Origin: CALGTL01 sp963579135
Lineage (GTDB): Bacteria; Chloroflexota; Dehalococcoidia; Lucifugimonadales; Australimonadaceae
Assembly: GCA_963579135.1 (NCBI GenBank)
Contig: CAUZFB010000002.1
Coordinates: 50,260-114,259, forward strand
Length of the DNA: 64,000 bases
Direction of reading: 5' to 3'
Shown here piece by piece: positions 52,361 through 61,160 of the stretch; position 1 is the stretch's first letter, and every line of letters starts with the position of its first letter. The notes below the pieces were generated by a model. The model had not been told where the DNA came from. It did not search any database and was given only the letters and a program-made list of their open reading frames with translations. The position numbers and the translations under genes are program-made.

Positions 52361-53038
52361 CTAGACGGTGGCCGTAACCTCGATCTCCACGCGCTTGCCA
52401 GGGGCGGAGTAGGCCTCCACGAACGCGTACTCAAACTCGGCGTTCGGTGCCGCGACCGCACCGCCGAACAGCTTCGCCATCTCATCCTGTGACTCGTTGC
52501 GTTGCAAGTAGAACGACACCTTCACCGCTTGGCTCCACGAGCTGCCCGCTGCCGCAAGCGACTCACCGATGCCTGCCAGGATCTCCGGCGCCTGCTCCGC
52601 CAGTGTTGGTAGCTCCGACGTCACGCCCGACAGGTACACCAGCGGTCCATACATCGCATAGCGGAGCGGCACCATGGGCGGGTCGTACTCCTTCAGTATC
52701 TTCGTCAGCCCAGAAGCCGGCTTCATAGCCACCAAGTCCACGGCGATACTCGCGCTGGACTCAAAGTGACCAGGATCGATGTAGGACGAGCTTGCCGACC
52801 GAGCATCGTTCGCGAGCATTTCCAGGCGGGCCCGGCTGCCGCGATTACGAGCCTCGGCATCGCGGGCCCACAGGCGCGTGCGGACGGTTCCTATCAGCGA
52901 CACGCCTTCTTTCCTCAGTTCGAGGTCCATCCGCTCGAAGATGTCGCGCGTCTGGTCGTGCGCAGACCCTCCCGAGCGGCCTTCATCCGATAGTGCTACG
53001 AACTCCTGACCATGCCACTCAAAAACAGATTTCTGCAC
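52361..53038 (-). CDS. Two-domain RidA-like protein without the substrate arginine
   Basis: This 225-residue protein carries two RidA-type folds in tandem. The first is about 1-110 (SVFEWHGQEFVALSDEG, ERMDLELRKEGVSLIGTVRTRLW). The second is about 115-225 (YGPLVYLSGVTSE, GESLAAAGSSWSQAVKVSFYL). The arginine that binds the imine carboxylate in RidA is not evident: the second domain reads PNAEFEYAFVEAYSAPGKRV. Catalysis on enamines is therefore doubtful. The GTG start has AAGGAG 6 bases upstream; an ATG eight codons upstream is less likely. It is convergent with uvrB. Confidence 0.75.
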   Translation of the reverse strand: MQKSVFEWHGQEFVALSDEGRSGGSAHDQTRDIFERMDLELRKEGVSLIGTVRTRLWARDAEARNRGSRARLEMLANDARSASSSYIDPGHFESSASIAVDLVAMKPASGLTKILKEYDPPMVPLRYAMYGPLVYLSGVTSELPTLAEQAPEILAGIGESLAAAGSSWSQAVKVSFYLQRNESQDEMAKLFGGAVAAPNAEFEYAFVEAYSAPGKRVEIEVTATV

Positions 53039-53160
53039 CGGGATCTCCTTGGGGGCCCTCATTCACGGCCCTACTCAGCAAACTGGTTGGCTAGACCATC
53101 CCACACCTGAGCAGGAATTGCCACAATTACCCGAGGGTGCCGCTCGCGTCGCTCGCCAAC

Positions 53161-53166
53161 TATCCT
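53161..53166 (+). promoter_or_regulatory. -10 box (TATCCT) 9 bases before the lipoprotein start
   Basis: The TANNNT box is placed for a transcript starting within about 2 bases of the ATG; no ribosome site is present. Confidence 0.45.
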
Positions 53167-53175
53167 TATCTCGCT

Positions 53176-54105
53176 ATGCGCCTCCGCCTCACTACCGCCA
53201 CCATCGCTGGCGCCACCGCCATCCTGCTCACCGCATGTGCGCCGCCTGGCGCTTCACCCAATGCCCTACCCGTCGGCATGGCTACGGCTCTCGTCCCTCC
53301 GGTGGCCGCCAACGCCTATGTCTACGTTCGGCCGCCAGCCAACGCCACATTCTCCAGCCACGCCCTGGGCGTCGACGAGCTGACGCTGGAGTCGGCGGCC
53401 GTGCTGCTCGCCAACGGGTCGGAAGGCTTCGCGGCGCGCGTCGTCACCGCAGCCGGTGGCGACGCAGGCCCTCTGAACGACGTCCCCGGCGGCTGGTCCG
53501 ACGCCGGCGCTACTAGCCTGCGATTCGGCCCCAACTCACGGTGGGGTAATCAGGTGCGCGATGCCTGGAACCAAGAGTCTTCAAAATCTTTCTCCGAACA
53601 GTTTCCGGGGGCCTGGCGCGACCTTCAGTCCATGCCTGACAACCCGCCTGCACAGCCCATCGCCGCAGGCTTCGTTCGGAACTTCGGCCCCCTGCTCGAG
53701 CATCTCATCGGTAAGGCGGGCATCAGCGTGCCCGATCTCGCCAGCGGCTTGTCGCTGGTGCGCATCAATCGCATCGCCTTCGTCGCGTACGCGGATGATT
53801 TCAGTGAGCTACCCGAGAGCGTCGAGCGCAGCGTGCTGCGCGACCTGAACGTGAGCATCCTCGCCGTCACCGACAGCCCGTACCCCAGCGCAGTTGTGGG
53901 ATTGGTGTTCGACGGCTTCGTGTCCTCGTTGGGCCTGTCCCCCGTCTCGGTAATCGGCGCCACCGCCCACCAGCGTCAGCTCACCGACGACATATACGTT
54001 ATCGTGCTCCGCGATAACACCACGCTCTTCTTCGCGATGGCCTCCACTCGTGCCCAGGCCACCGCTCTCATGCAGGCCGTCGTAACCACGCGAAACGAGG
54101 GGTAG
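53176..54105 (+). CDS. Uncharacterised lipoprotein
   Basis: This 309-residue protein opens MRLRLTTATIAGATAILLTAC, a signal peptide with lipobox and cysteine 21. The mature part has no motif I recognise; it is rich in Ala, Ser and Asn and has predicted alternating strands (AYVYVRPPANATF, INRIAFVAYADDF, SILAVTDSPYPSAVVGLVFDGF). It may be a surface-bound binding protein. It is transcribed alone, upstream of a clear promoter for the next gene. Confidence 0.7.
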   Translation: MRLRLTTATIAGATAILLTACAPPGASPNALPVGMATALVPPVAANAYVYVRPPANATFSSHALGVDELTLESAAVLLANGSEGFAARVVTAAGGDAGPLNDVPGGWSDAGATSLRFGPNSRWGNQVRDAWNQESSKSFSEQFPGAWRDLQSMPDNPPAQPIAAGFVRNFGPLLEHLIGKAGISVPDLASGLSLVRINRIAFVAYADDFSELPESVERSVLRDLNVSILAVTDSPYPSAVVGLVFDGFVSSLGLSPVSVIGATAHQRQLTDDIYVIVLRDNTTLFFAMASTRAQATALMQAVVTTRNEG

Positions 54106-54135
54106 ATAGGGTCTCGAGGGCGAGTTCAATAATTG

Positions 54136-54165
54136 TTGACATGATTGGTCTACTTTCCCTACCAT
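54136..54165 (+). promoter_or_regulatory. Sigma-70-type promoter of the DUF59-Mrp pair
   Basis: TTGACA (54136-54141) and TACCAT (54160-54165) are 18 bases apart. It is the only exact TTGACA -35 element I found in an intergenic position. The predicted leader is about 50 bases. Confidence 0.7.
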
Positions 54166-54221
54166 TCATGGGTAACGCACCACTTTATTGGACCACTAGA
54201 CAAGAAGGGCAGAGAACGAAA

Positions 54222-54536
54222 ATGGCAGCTGACGTAACCATCGATGAAGTCCGAACGGCGTTGAAGGATGTCTACGACCCGGAGATTCCGGTGAACGTGA
54301 TCGACCTTGGCCTGATTTACAACATCGAGGTCGACGACGAAAGCCGCGTGCACGTCGAGATGACGCTCACCGCCGCTGGCTGCAGCATGGGCCCCTTCAT
54401 CGCTCAGCAGGCTGAGTGGGCCATCAACGAGGTGGAAGGTGTCAAGGACGTCGAGGTGAACATCACCTTCGACCCGCCTTGGAGCCCCGACAGTATCAGC
54501 GAGGACGGCCGAAAGCTCCTCGGCCTCGACGACTAA
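54222..54536 (+). CDS. MIP18/DUF59 iron-sulfur assembly protein
   Basis: This 104-residue protein has the DUF59 core: ALKDVYDPEIPVNVIDLGLI, then LTAAGCSMGPFIAQQAEWAI with the conserved reactive cysteine, and VNITFDPPWSPDSI. Relatives (SufT, PaaD) act in iron-sulfur cluster assembly or transfer. It is followed after 80 bases by an Mrp-type ATPase, its common partner. Confidence 0.93.
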   Translation: MAADVTIDEVRTALKDVYDPEIPVNVIDLGLIYNIEVDDESRVHVEMTLTAAGCSMGPFIAQQAEWAINEVEGVKDVEVNITFDPPWSPDSISEDGRKLLGLDD

Positions 54537-54616
54537 AGCCCACCAAACCCCATGGGTACCCCGTATCCAAACGACGGAGCGCGGCCCATCGCAAGCCGCG
54601 TGGGAGTTCGCGCGCG

Positions 54617-55483
54617 ATGAACATGAGTGAAGAGCAACGCCAGCAGCGCCTGGCGCAGATCAAGCAGCAGTGGGAAACCAAACGGACGCTGAATCGACAG
54701 CTCCGCAAGATCAAGACTAAGATTGGCGTCTACAGCGCCAAGGGCGGAGTCGGCAAAACGACCGTTGCCGTAAACCTCGCCGTCTACCTGGCTGACCAGG
54801 GATTCAGCGTGGGCCTGCTCGACGCCGACATTGATACCCCCAACGCAGCCAACGTCATCGGCGGAGGAGACGTACCCAATATGGCCAACGGGCGCATCCA
54901 GCCCGCCGAAAATTGGGGAGTCAAAGTCGTTTCCATGTCCCAATTCCAAGAGAACCAAGAAGAGGCGGTGATCTGGCGCGGGCCAATGATTCACAACGCC
55001 CTCAACCAGTTCCTGCAGCTCACTGACTGGGGAGACCTCGACTTCATGGTCGTAGATATGCCCCCCGGCACATCAGACGCGCCGCTCACGGTGATGCAGA
55101 CACTCCAGATGGATGGCTTCGTCTCCGTCGCCACACCCCAGAAACTCGCCGCGCTGGACGCCAAGCGCTCCATCAACATGGTCAAGAAACTGAACGTCGA
55201 GGTGCTCGGCGTCGTCGAGAACTACAGCGGCGACGTCTTCGGCTCAGGCGTCGGCAAGCAGCTCGCAGCAGAAATGGATCTCACCTACTTCGGTGAGATC
55301 GCCCTCCGGCCCGAATACCAGGACGACTCCAAACCTACGGTTCTGGTCAACGCCGACGTGCGGGCCGAGTACGACCACATCTGGGCGGGCCTCAAGGCCA
55401 AGCTCACTGAGCTTCAGGCAATGCCCGAGCAAGTCGCGGCCGCTCAGGCCGCCGAGGGCGGAAGCGAAGACGAGAAAGCCTAA
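54617..55483 (+). CDS. Mrp/NBP35-type P-loop ATPase lacking the CXXC motif
   Basis: This 288-residue protein has the deviant Walker A KGGVGKTT (42-49), LLDADIDTPN, and MVVDMPPGTSDAPLTVMQTL, the Mrp/ApbC core. Iron-sulfur scaffold members carry CXXC after VVENxS; here the segment reads VVENYSGDVFGSGVGKQLA, with no cysteine. It may not hold a cluster at this site, or may rely on the neighbouring DUF59 protein. A basic helical N-terminal extension of about 35 residues precedes the ATPase. The ATG begins 80 bases after the DUF59 gene. Confidence 0.9.
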   Translation: MNMSEEQRQQRLAQIKQQWETKRTLNRQLRKIKTKIGVYSAKGGVGKTTVAVNLAVYLADQGFSVGLLDADIDTPNAANVIGGGDVPNMANGRIQPAENWGVKVVSMSQFQENQEEAVIWRGPMIHNALNQFLQLTDWGDLDFMVVDMPPGTSDAPLTVMQTLQMDGFVSVATPQKLAALDAKRSINMVKKLNVEVLGVVENYSGDVFGSGVGKQLAAEMDLTYFGEIALRPEYQDDSKPTVLVNADVRAEYDHIWAGLKAKLTELQAMPEQVAAAQAAEGGSEDEKA

Positions 55484-55486
55484 CGG

Positions 55487-57916
55487 CTAAACGTCGTCGG
55501 GCAAATAAAGCACGCCGCGGGGTTTGCCGGGCGCAGGGCTCGCTCCAACGATTCCCTCGTCCTCAAGCTGGTCCATGAGCTTGGCCGCACGCGGGTAACC
55601 GATGCCCAGCTTTCGTTGCAGCAGCGACGTGGACAACTGCCTATTCACCGAGGCGACTTGCAGGGCCTGATCGTAGAGAGAATCGTCCATGTTCTGCATG
55701 GCATCCTTCTCAGCCGCCACCATCTCAGCCTCGCGTGCCATATCGTCCAGCGGCACCTCCGGAAGCGGCTGTCGCGGATGTGCGCGCCAATGATCGGCGA
55801 GCACGTCCGTGTCCGACTCCGTAATCAGCACCCCCTGCACACGGCGCGGTTTAGCTGCATCGGACGACTGGTAGAGCATGTCGCCCCTACCCAGCAGCCG
55901 CTCAGCACCCGCCATGTCCAGGATCGTCCGTGAATCCACCTGCGATGCCACCGCGAAAGCGATGCGGCTTGGGAAATTCGCCTTGATGAGCCCTGTCACC
56001 ACGTCCACGGACGGACGCTGTGTGGCGACCACCAGGTGGATGCCCGTGGCACGGCCAAGCTGAGCCAGCCTGCATATGCCTCGCTCCACCTCGAACGACG
56101 CCGTCATCATCAGATCGGCGAGTTCATCGATACAGATAACGAAGTACGGCATCTGCTCCGTCGCCTTGGGGCTCCCGTTGTAAGACTTGATATTCCTTAC
56201 TCCCGCTTCTTCCAACAACTTGTAGCGACGACCCATCTCTTGGATCGCACCACGCAGGAGGCGCACCACACGGTCCGGTTCGGTGACGACTGGCGTCACC
56301 AGATGCGGTACGCCGTTGTACGGCGTCAGCTCCACGCGCTTGGGGTCCACTAGCAGCAGGCGCACCCGTGACGGCGTTTGGTGCGCGATGAGCGACGAGA
56401 TGATGCTGTTCATGCAGACACTCTTACCAGAGCCGGTTGCCCCTGCGATGAGCAAGTGTGGCATCTTCAGCAGGTCGATGGCCACCGGCTCACCCGCTGA
56501 GGCCAACCCCAACGCCACCGGAAGACCCTCATCGTTTAGGATCGACTCGTACGACTCTGAGTCCATGACCTGGCGGATGGTGACGGTGGTTGAGGCCTTA
56601 TTAGGCACCTCGACTCCCACCACTGATTCACCTGGAACGGGGGCCTCCAGTCGCAGGCTCGGCGCCGCCAACGCCAACGCGAGGTCCTTCTCCCGCGCCA
56701 GAATACTATCCACCTTCACACGGCTCCGCGCCTCCGTGAAGCCGTCCCGCCCACCGGCTCCGCCCGGCTCTCCGCCGCGAGCCTGTCCACCCCCACGCGC
56801 CTTGCGATTCCACCCCGGCACCAGACCGAACATGGTCACCGATGGTCCCGGCTTGATCTCCGCGACAGTCACCTCAACACCATGCTGAGCAAAGGTTTCC
56901 TCAATGACTCCCGCCGTCTCGTGATGCACTGCGGTGATCTCACCTGCAGCCACCCCAGCGCTCAACTCGGTCGTGCTCGGCAAGCGCCAGACGGCGGTCA
57001 CCGTTCCGCCGTGCGCTGGCGCAGCCTCTGCGTCCAACTCAGGCTCAGCCTCACGAGGCTTACGCGTCGGTCCGCGCTTCTCGCTAGCCGGTCGTGGTGC
57101 CAGCACCTCCGACGGAGTCACAACGATCGGCGGTTCCTCCGATCGATCGGACGCACCAATAGAAAGGGGGGCACTATCTCCTAGAAAAGGGGGCTGTTCC
57201 TCATCTGATGATGAGGTCGCTTTCACCGACAGAAACTCGCCTAAGTCTCGGCTCAGCGAGCCATCCTCGCGTGCGGCACGCCGGTCGCGTGCCGTCCGCA
57301 CGGCAGCCCCACTGCCACGAGCCATGGCCGTTCCGGTACCCTTGGCCGCCTTCGCCCCTCCCTTCAACGTCCCTCCTGCCAGCTTGCCCAGAATCCGGTG
57401 CAATGGTGCCACGCGGTACGCCCGCACCGTGCCAGCCGCAGTCGCCCCTGCACCCCTACCCGAACCGCGCAACAGGCGATTACTGAGCGTCGGCAATAGG
57501 AACCAGATGCCGAACGCCGTCACAGCGCCCACACGGACGTAGGCCAGCAAGTCGTTGGACCCACGCACGTCATCCCCCAAGGAGCCCCCCAAGCTCACGA
57601 TACCCACGAAGGGGAGGTCGTACTCGAAGTAGGTAAGCCCGCCCTGGACGCCTGTGATCAGCAAGATCCACCCGATGAGCGATCGCCATTTCTTGATCAG
57701 GAAAAGGGGTTTCTTCAGCAGCAGCATCAAGAGCACCACCGCAAAAAGGCCCATGGTGACGAAACCTGCACCCGCATGCAGCAACGCCTCCTCCGCCAAC
57801 TCGCGGGCAGGGTCAACCAGCCAAGCGGGCTGCGCCAGCGCAGCATAAAGCCCGAACAATGCGATACCCAGCGGGAATAGGAGCTTGGTGGGAACGAGTC
57901 GAAATACGAAAAACAT
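55487..57916 (-). CDS. ftsK: FtsK/SpoIIIE DNA translocase
   Basis: This 809-residue protein has about five N-terminal membrane spans (1-170), a charged Pro/Ala-rich linker (about 170-310), and the RecA-like motor with Walker A IAGATGSGKSVCMNS and CIDELADLMMT (Walker B). The C-terminal gamma winged helix reads LLQRKLGIGYPRAAKLMDQL and binds polar KOPS/SRS sites. TATCGT ends 7 bases before the ATG, with no ribosome site. It is convergent with the Mrp gene, 4 bases apart. Confidence 0.96.
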   Translation of the reverse strand: MFFVFRLVPTKLLFPLGIALFGLYAALAQPAWLVDPARELAEEALLHAGAGFVTMGLFAVVLLMLLLKKPLFLIKKWRSLIGWILLITGVQGGLTYFEYDLPFVGIVSLGGSLGDDVRGSNDLLAYVRVGAVTAFGIWFLLPTLSNRLLRGSGRGAGATAAGTVRAYRVAPLHRILGKLAGGTLKGGAKAAKGTGTAMARGSGAAVRTARDRRAAREDGSLSRDLGEFLSVKATSSSDEEQPPFLGDSAPLSIGASDRSEEPPIVVTPSEVLAPRPASEKRGPTRKPREAEPELDAEAAPAHGGTVTAVWRLPSTTELSAGVAAGEITAVHHETAGVIEETFAQHGVEVTVAEIKPGPSVTMFGLVPGWNRKARGGGQARGGEPGGAGGRDGFTEARSRVKVDSILAREKDLALALAAPSLRLEAPVPGESVVGVEVPNKASTTVTIRQVMDSESYESILNDEGLPVALGLASAGEPVAIDLLKMPHLLIAGATGSGKSVCMNSIISSLIAHQTPSRVRLLLVDPKRVELTPYNGVPHLVTPVVTEPDRVVRLLRGAIQEMGRRYKLLEEAGVRNIKSYNGSPKATEQMPYFVICIDELADLMMTASFEVERGICRLAQLGRATGIHLVVATQRPSVDVVTGLIKANFPSRIAFAVASQVDSRTILDMAGAERLLGRGDMLYQSSDAAKPRRVQGVLITESDTDVLADHWRAHPRQPLPEVPLDDMAREAEMVAAEKDAMQNMDDSLYDQALQVASVNRQLSTSLLQRKLGIGYPRAAKLMDQLEDEGIVGASPAPGKPRGVLYLPDDV

Positions 57917-57923
57917 CGGATTA

Positions 57924-57929
57924 ACGATA
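57924..57929 (-). promoter_or_regulatory. -10 box of ftsK (TATCGT) 7 bases from the start
   Basis: TANNNT spacing is consistent with a leaderless message; see the related sites before thiL, rsfS and mnmA. Confidence 0.45.
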
Positions 57930-57977
57930 CCCCAATCACCCGGAAAAGGAAGCAGGATTGGCTTGATGCTTTTGGCG

Positions 57978-59633
57978 CTACATGTCCAACCGGAGAGGCA
58001 CGATCATCGGGCGGCGCCCGGTCTTCTTGAAGAGGAAGCTCCCGAGCACCTCGCGCACTCGCGCAGTGATGTAGTCCTCTTGCAGCGGCCTCTTCGAGGC
58101 TGACCGCAACGTGTCGCCAACCAACGCAATGGCGTCGTCCACCAACTCGTCGGATTCGTCCATGTCTATGAACCCGCTGGACGCGATCTCCGGCTCGCCA
58201 ACCAGGTCACCCGAAGCGTGATCGACGGGCACCACCACCACGACGAACCCATCGCGAGACAGGTGACGACGGTCCCGCAGCACCGCGCTATCCACGTCCC
58301 ACAGACGCAGGCCATCGACGTACACATGGCCAGCAGGCAGGCGCTCGATGACCTCCGCGCCGTCCTCGTCAAACTCGAGAACGTCCCCGTCTTCGAGCAC
58401 CATGATGTTTTCGGGATCCACACCCACGGACTCGGCAAGATCAGCGTGGGCGCTAAGCATGCGGTACTCGCCGTGTATGGGCACGAAGTATTTAGGCTTA
58501 ATCAAGTTGAGCATCAACTTGAGCTCCTCCTGACTCGCATGGCCCTGAACATGCACGTTGGCTTGACGCCGCGTAATCACCTTGGCGCCCTGCCGTGTAA
58601 GGTTGTCGATCACCCCCGCAACCTTAGTTTCGTTACCAGGGATCGTGCTTGCAGAGAGGATGACTGTGTCGCCATGCTGGATCTGGATATCTCGGCTATG
58701 GCGCCGCGAAACCCGGGCAAGAACCGCCAGCGGCTCCCCTTGAGCGCCCGTAAGCACGATAACCTGCCGCTCCGGGGGAAGTCCTGCCAGCTCATCTACG
58801 CTCATGATGGTGCCGGAGGGTATCTTGAGGTATCCCTTGTCGAGCGCCATGTTGACGTTATTCACCATGCTCCGGCCTGCAAACGCGATGTTGCGACCTT
58901 GCGCCACTGCCGCATCCGCAATCTGCTGCACGCGCGACACCAACGACGCGAACGTGGCCACCAGCACACGTCCCTCCGCGCGGCCTATCGCCACATCGAG
59001 CGCCTCAGAAACGATCTGCTCGGACGGCGTATATCCGGGATTTTCTGCGTAGGTGGAATCTGACAAGAGGAGCAATACACCTTCCTGTCCGAGCTCCGCC
59101 AACCGGTGGAGCTCCGTCAGGTGCCCATCGACCGGGGTGTGGTCGATCTTGAAATCACCCGAGTGGACGACGACACCCGCATCGGTGTGCAACGCGATCC
59201 CGCATGCGTCAGGGATGGAGTGGCACACGCGGAAGAACTCAGCGGTAATGCCTCCCAGTTCCACGCTCTCGCCCGGCTGTACTTCGTGCAGGTCGTACTT
59301 ACCCACACCCACGTTTTCTTTAAGTTTCACCTCTATTAGGTCGCGGGCCAGCGGTGGCGCGTACACAGGCACGTCGAGATCGCGCAACAGGAACGGCAGC
59401 GCTCCCACATGGTCCTCGTGGCCATGGGTGATCAGCACCGCACGAACCCTGTCCTTGTTCTCTTTCAGATACGTCGTATCAGGAAGCACCAGGTCGACGC
59501 CGTGCATGTCTTCTTTCGGAAACATCAAGCCAGCGTCGATCACCACGATGTCGTCGCCGTACTCAACGACCATCATGTTCTTGCCAACTTCACCGAGCCC
59601 CCCCAGAGGGATGATGCGAATAGGGTCTGTCAT
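57978..59633 (-). CDS. rnj: Ribonuclease J
   Basis: This 551-residue metallo-beta-lactamase/beta-CASP nuclease has the zinc motif THGHEDHVGALPFLL, HSGDFKID, a beta-CASP domain, and the closing HGEYRMLSAHADLAE. RNase J is a 5'-3' exonuclease and endonuclease of messenger RNA and rRNA. TGGAG lies before the ATG. A perfect 16-bp palindrome lies 15 bases upstream of the start. Confidence 0.96.
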   Translation of the reverse strand: MTDPIRIIPLGGLGEVGKNMMVVEYGDDIVVIDAGLMFPKEDMHGVDLVLPDTTYLKENKDRVRAVLITHGHEDHVGALPFLLRDLDVPVYAPPLARDLIEVKLKENVGVGKYDLHEVQPGESVELGGITAEFFRVCHSIPDACGIALHTDAGVVVHSGDFKIDHTPVDGHLTELHRLAELGQEGVLLLLSDSTYAENPGYTPSEQIVSEALDVAIGRAEGRVLVATFASLVSRVQQIADAAVAQGRNIAFAGRSMVNNVNMALDKGYLKIPSGTIMSVDELAGLPPERQVIVLTGAQGEPLAVLARVSRRHSRDIQIQHGDTVILSASTIPGNETKVAGVIDNLTRQGAKVITRRQANVHVQGHASQEELKLMLNLIKPKYFVPIHGEYRMLSAHADLAESVGVDPENIMVLEDGDVLEFDEDGAEVIERLPAGHVYVDGLRLWDVDSAVLRDRRHLSRDGFVVVVVPVDHASGDLVGEPEIASSGFIDMDESDELVDDAIALVGDTLRSASKRPLQEDYITARVREVLGSFLFKKTGRRPMIVPLRLDM

Positions 59634-59647
59634 AGCTCCATTTTTCT

Positions 59648-59663
59648 GGCGCCTGCAGGCGCC
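59648..59663. repeat. 16-bp perfect palindrome upstream of RNase J
   Basis: GGCGCCTGCAGGCGCC reads the same on both strands. It lies in the 60-base gap between the glycosylase stop and the RNase J start, next to an A-rich stretch and the ribosome site. It may be an operator or a stem in the leader, where RNase J could act on its own message. Confidence 0.45.
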
Positions 59664-59693
59664 TAACCAACCGCGCCGCTCATAAGGTCGGCG

Positions 59694-60383
59694 CTAAAAC
59701 ATACTCCACTGTTGCGACGGCGGCTCATCCGTCTTTTCCTGCTCCGGCTCCGGTCCGGCGACCGCTTCCGGCCTAACCGTAACCGGCGGCCCACTCTTCA
59801 CCGTGGGGTTCGTCTGCGGTGACGACGGCTGACCACCAAGGTCGGCGAGCAACGCGCCCAGCTTCGCGAAATCTTCCTCGATGGTCGAACGCAACCCGCC
59901 ATTGTGAAGCGCTGCCGCAGGGTGATACAGCGGAAACAGCGTGACGGCGCCGAACACCTTCGGCTGTGCTCTCAGCTTACCGATGGACTGCCCGGGGAAC
60001 CAACGCGCTAGCGCGTGACGCCCAAGCGGAACGATGATCTTCGGCGCGATCTCCTCGATCTGCTCGTCGAGGTAGTGCCGACAGGCCTCGATCTCTTTAG
60101 GCAACGGATCACGATTATTAGGCGGACGGCACTTCACCATATTGGTGATGAACACATCCTCCCGGCGCAAGCCGATGGACTCCAGCAGATGGGTAAGGAA
60201 CTGACCCGCCGCCCCGATGAAAGGGCGCCCCTGCTTGTCTTCATTAAAGCCGGGGCCTTCCCCGACGAACATGATCCCGGCCTGCGCGAAGCCTTCGCCA
60301 GGAACTGCATTGGTGCGCTCCCAGCACAGGTCACAGTCCTCGCACGTCTTGATCACCTGGTGGATGACATCCAAACCAGCCAA
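59694..60383 (-). CDS. Family-4 uracil-DNA glycosylase (4Fe-4S)
   Basis: This 229-residue protein has CEDCDLC near residue 14 and KCRPPNNRDPLPKEIEACRH near 85-105, which supply the four cluster cysteines. The uracil pocket is VGEGPGFNEDKQGRPFIG, and LYHPAAALHN is the C-terminal loop. It removes uracil from DNA. TTG is the start with GAGGAT upstream. The last 50 residues are hydrophilic and Pro/Glu-rich. Confidence 0.94.
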   Translation of the reverse strand: MAGLDVIHQVIKTCEDCDLCWERTNAVPGEGFAQAGIMFVGEGPGFNEDKQGRPFIGAAGQFLTHLLESIGLRREDVFITNMVKCRPPNNRDPLPKEIEACRHYLDEQIEEIAPKIIVPLGRHALARWFPGQSIGKLRAQPKVFGAVTLFPLYHPAAALHNGGLRSTIEEDFAKLGALLADLGGQPSSPQTNPTVKSGPPVTVRPEAVAGPEPEQEKTDEPPSQQWSMF

Positions 60384-60405
60384 TAATCGATCCTCGTAGC
60401 GGAAG

Positions 60406-60663
60406 CTAGTCCGTGTAGCCCTTGCCCTTGATGAAGTCGACTGCGTTCTGGATCGTCCGGATGCCCTCGGCGTCCTCGTCGGAGATCTTCAACGGCTCTG
60501 CACCATCGGCGAACTCCTCTTCGAACGCCATGATGAGCTCAACCAAGTCCAGCGAGTCAGCGTTCAAGTCGTCCGTGAACGACGCATCTGCTACGACCGC
60601 TGCCTCATCCGCACCAAGCCGATCAATTACCACTGCCTTAACTCTGTCGAGGACACTCGCCAT
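60406..60663 (-). CDS. acpP: Acyl carrier protein
   Basis: This 85-residue protein contains DDLNADSLDLVELIMAFEEEF, where the serine takes the phosphopantetheine arm. It is slightly longer than usual because of an insert near DGAEPLKI. It lies between nusB and the glycosylase; fabD is two genes upstream. AGGAG precedes the ATG. Confidence 0.96.
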   Translation of the reverse strand: MASVLDRVKAVVIDRLGADEAAVVADASFTDDLNADSLDLVELIMAFEEEFADGAEPLKISDEDAEGIRTIQNAVDFIKGKGYTD

Positions 60664-60671
60664 GAGGTCTC

Positions 60672-61145
60672 CTAATCAGTTGATATCGCGCCTGCGGAGC
60701 CAATCCCTTCGAGGGCCGCTCCTAGCACGCCATTGACGAAGCGCGAAGACGCTGCGCCACCGAATTCCTTTGCCAATTCTACCCCTTCGTTGATTGCAAC
60801 CTTCGGCGGGACTGTCGACCCCGGCAGCAGCTCGAAGAGGGCGAGCCTGAGAACGTTCCGGTCCACCGGTGAGAGCTGATTCAAGGGCCACATCGGCGCG
60901 TTGGTCACGATCAACTCGTCAACCTCCGCCATGGCCGCCAATACGCCCTTGATCGTGGTCATCGCCAACTCCACCACGCGATCAGACGCCTCAGTCGCTT
61001 CCGCATGAGTCGCGAGAGACGCCTCCCAATCGTGGCCTACAACGTCCATCTCGTACAGCACCTGCAGCGCAAGGACACGCGCCCGGTGTTGGTGGGTCTT
61101 GGGCTTTTTCGCGCGGCGGCCCGAAGGTGATGTTCGTGTTTCCAT
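60672..61145 (-). CDS. nusB: NusB, transcription antitermination factor
   Basis: This 157-residue protein has the helical NusB fold: RARVLALQVLYEMDVVGHDW, LNQLSPVDRNVLRLALFELL and VAINEGVELAKEFGGAASSRFVNG, the last two being signature stretches. It acts with NusE at boxA in rRNA synthesis. The first 18 residues are basic. Confidence 0.95.
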   Translation of the reverse strand: METRTSPSGRRAKKPKTHQHRARVLALQVLYEMDVVGHDWEASLATHAEATEASDRVVELAMTTIKGVLAAMAEVDELIVTNAPMWPLNQLSPVDRNVLRLALFELLPGSTVPPKVAINEGVELAKEFGGAASSRFVNGVLGAALEGIGSAGAISTD

Positions 61146-61160
61146 TGCTACGTTGGCAGC

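Noticed and set aside
58218..59063. 281-codon plus-strand frame opposite RNase J
   Set aside because: Antisense shadow with skewed composition; RNase J motifs on the other strand are unambiguous.
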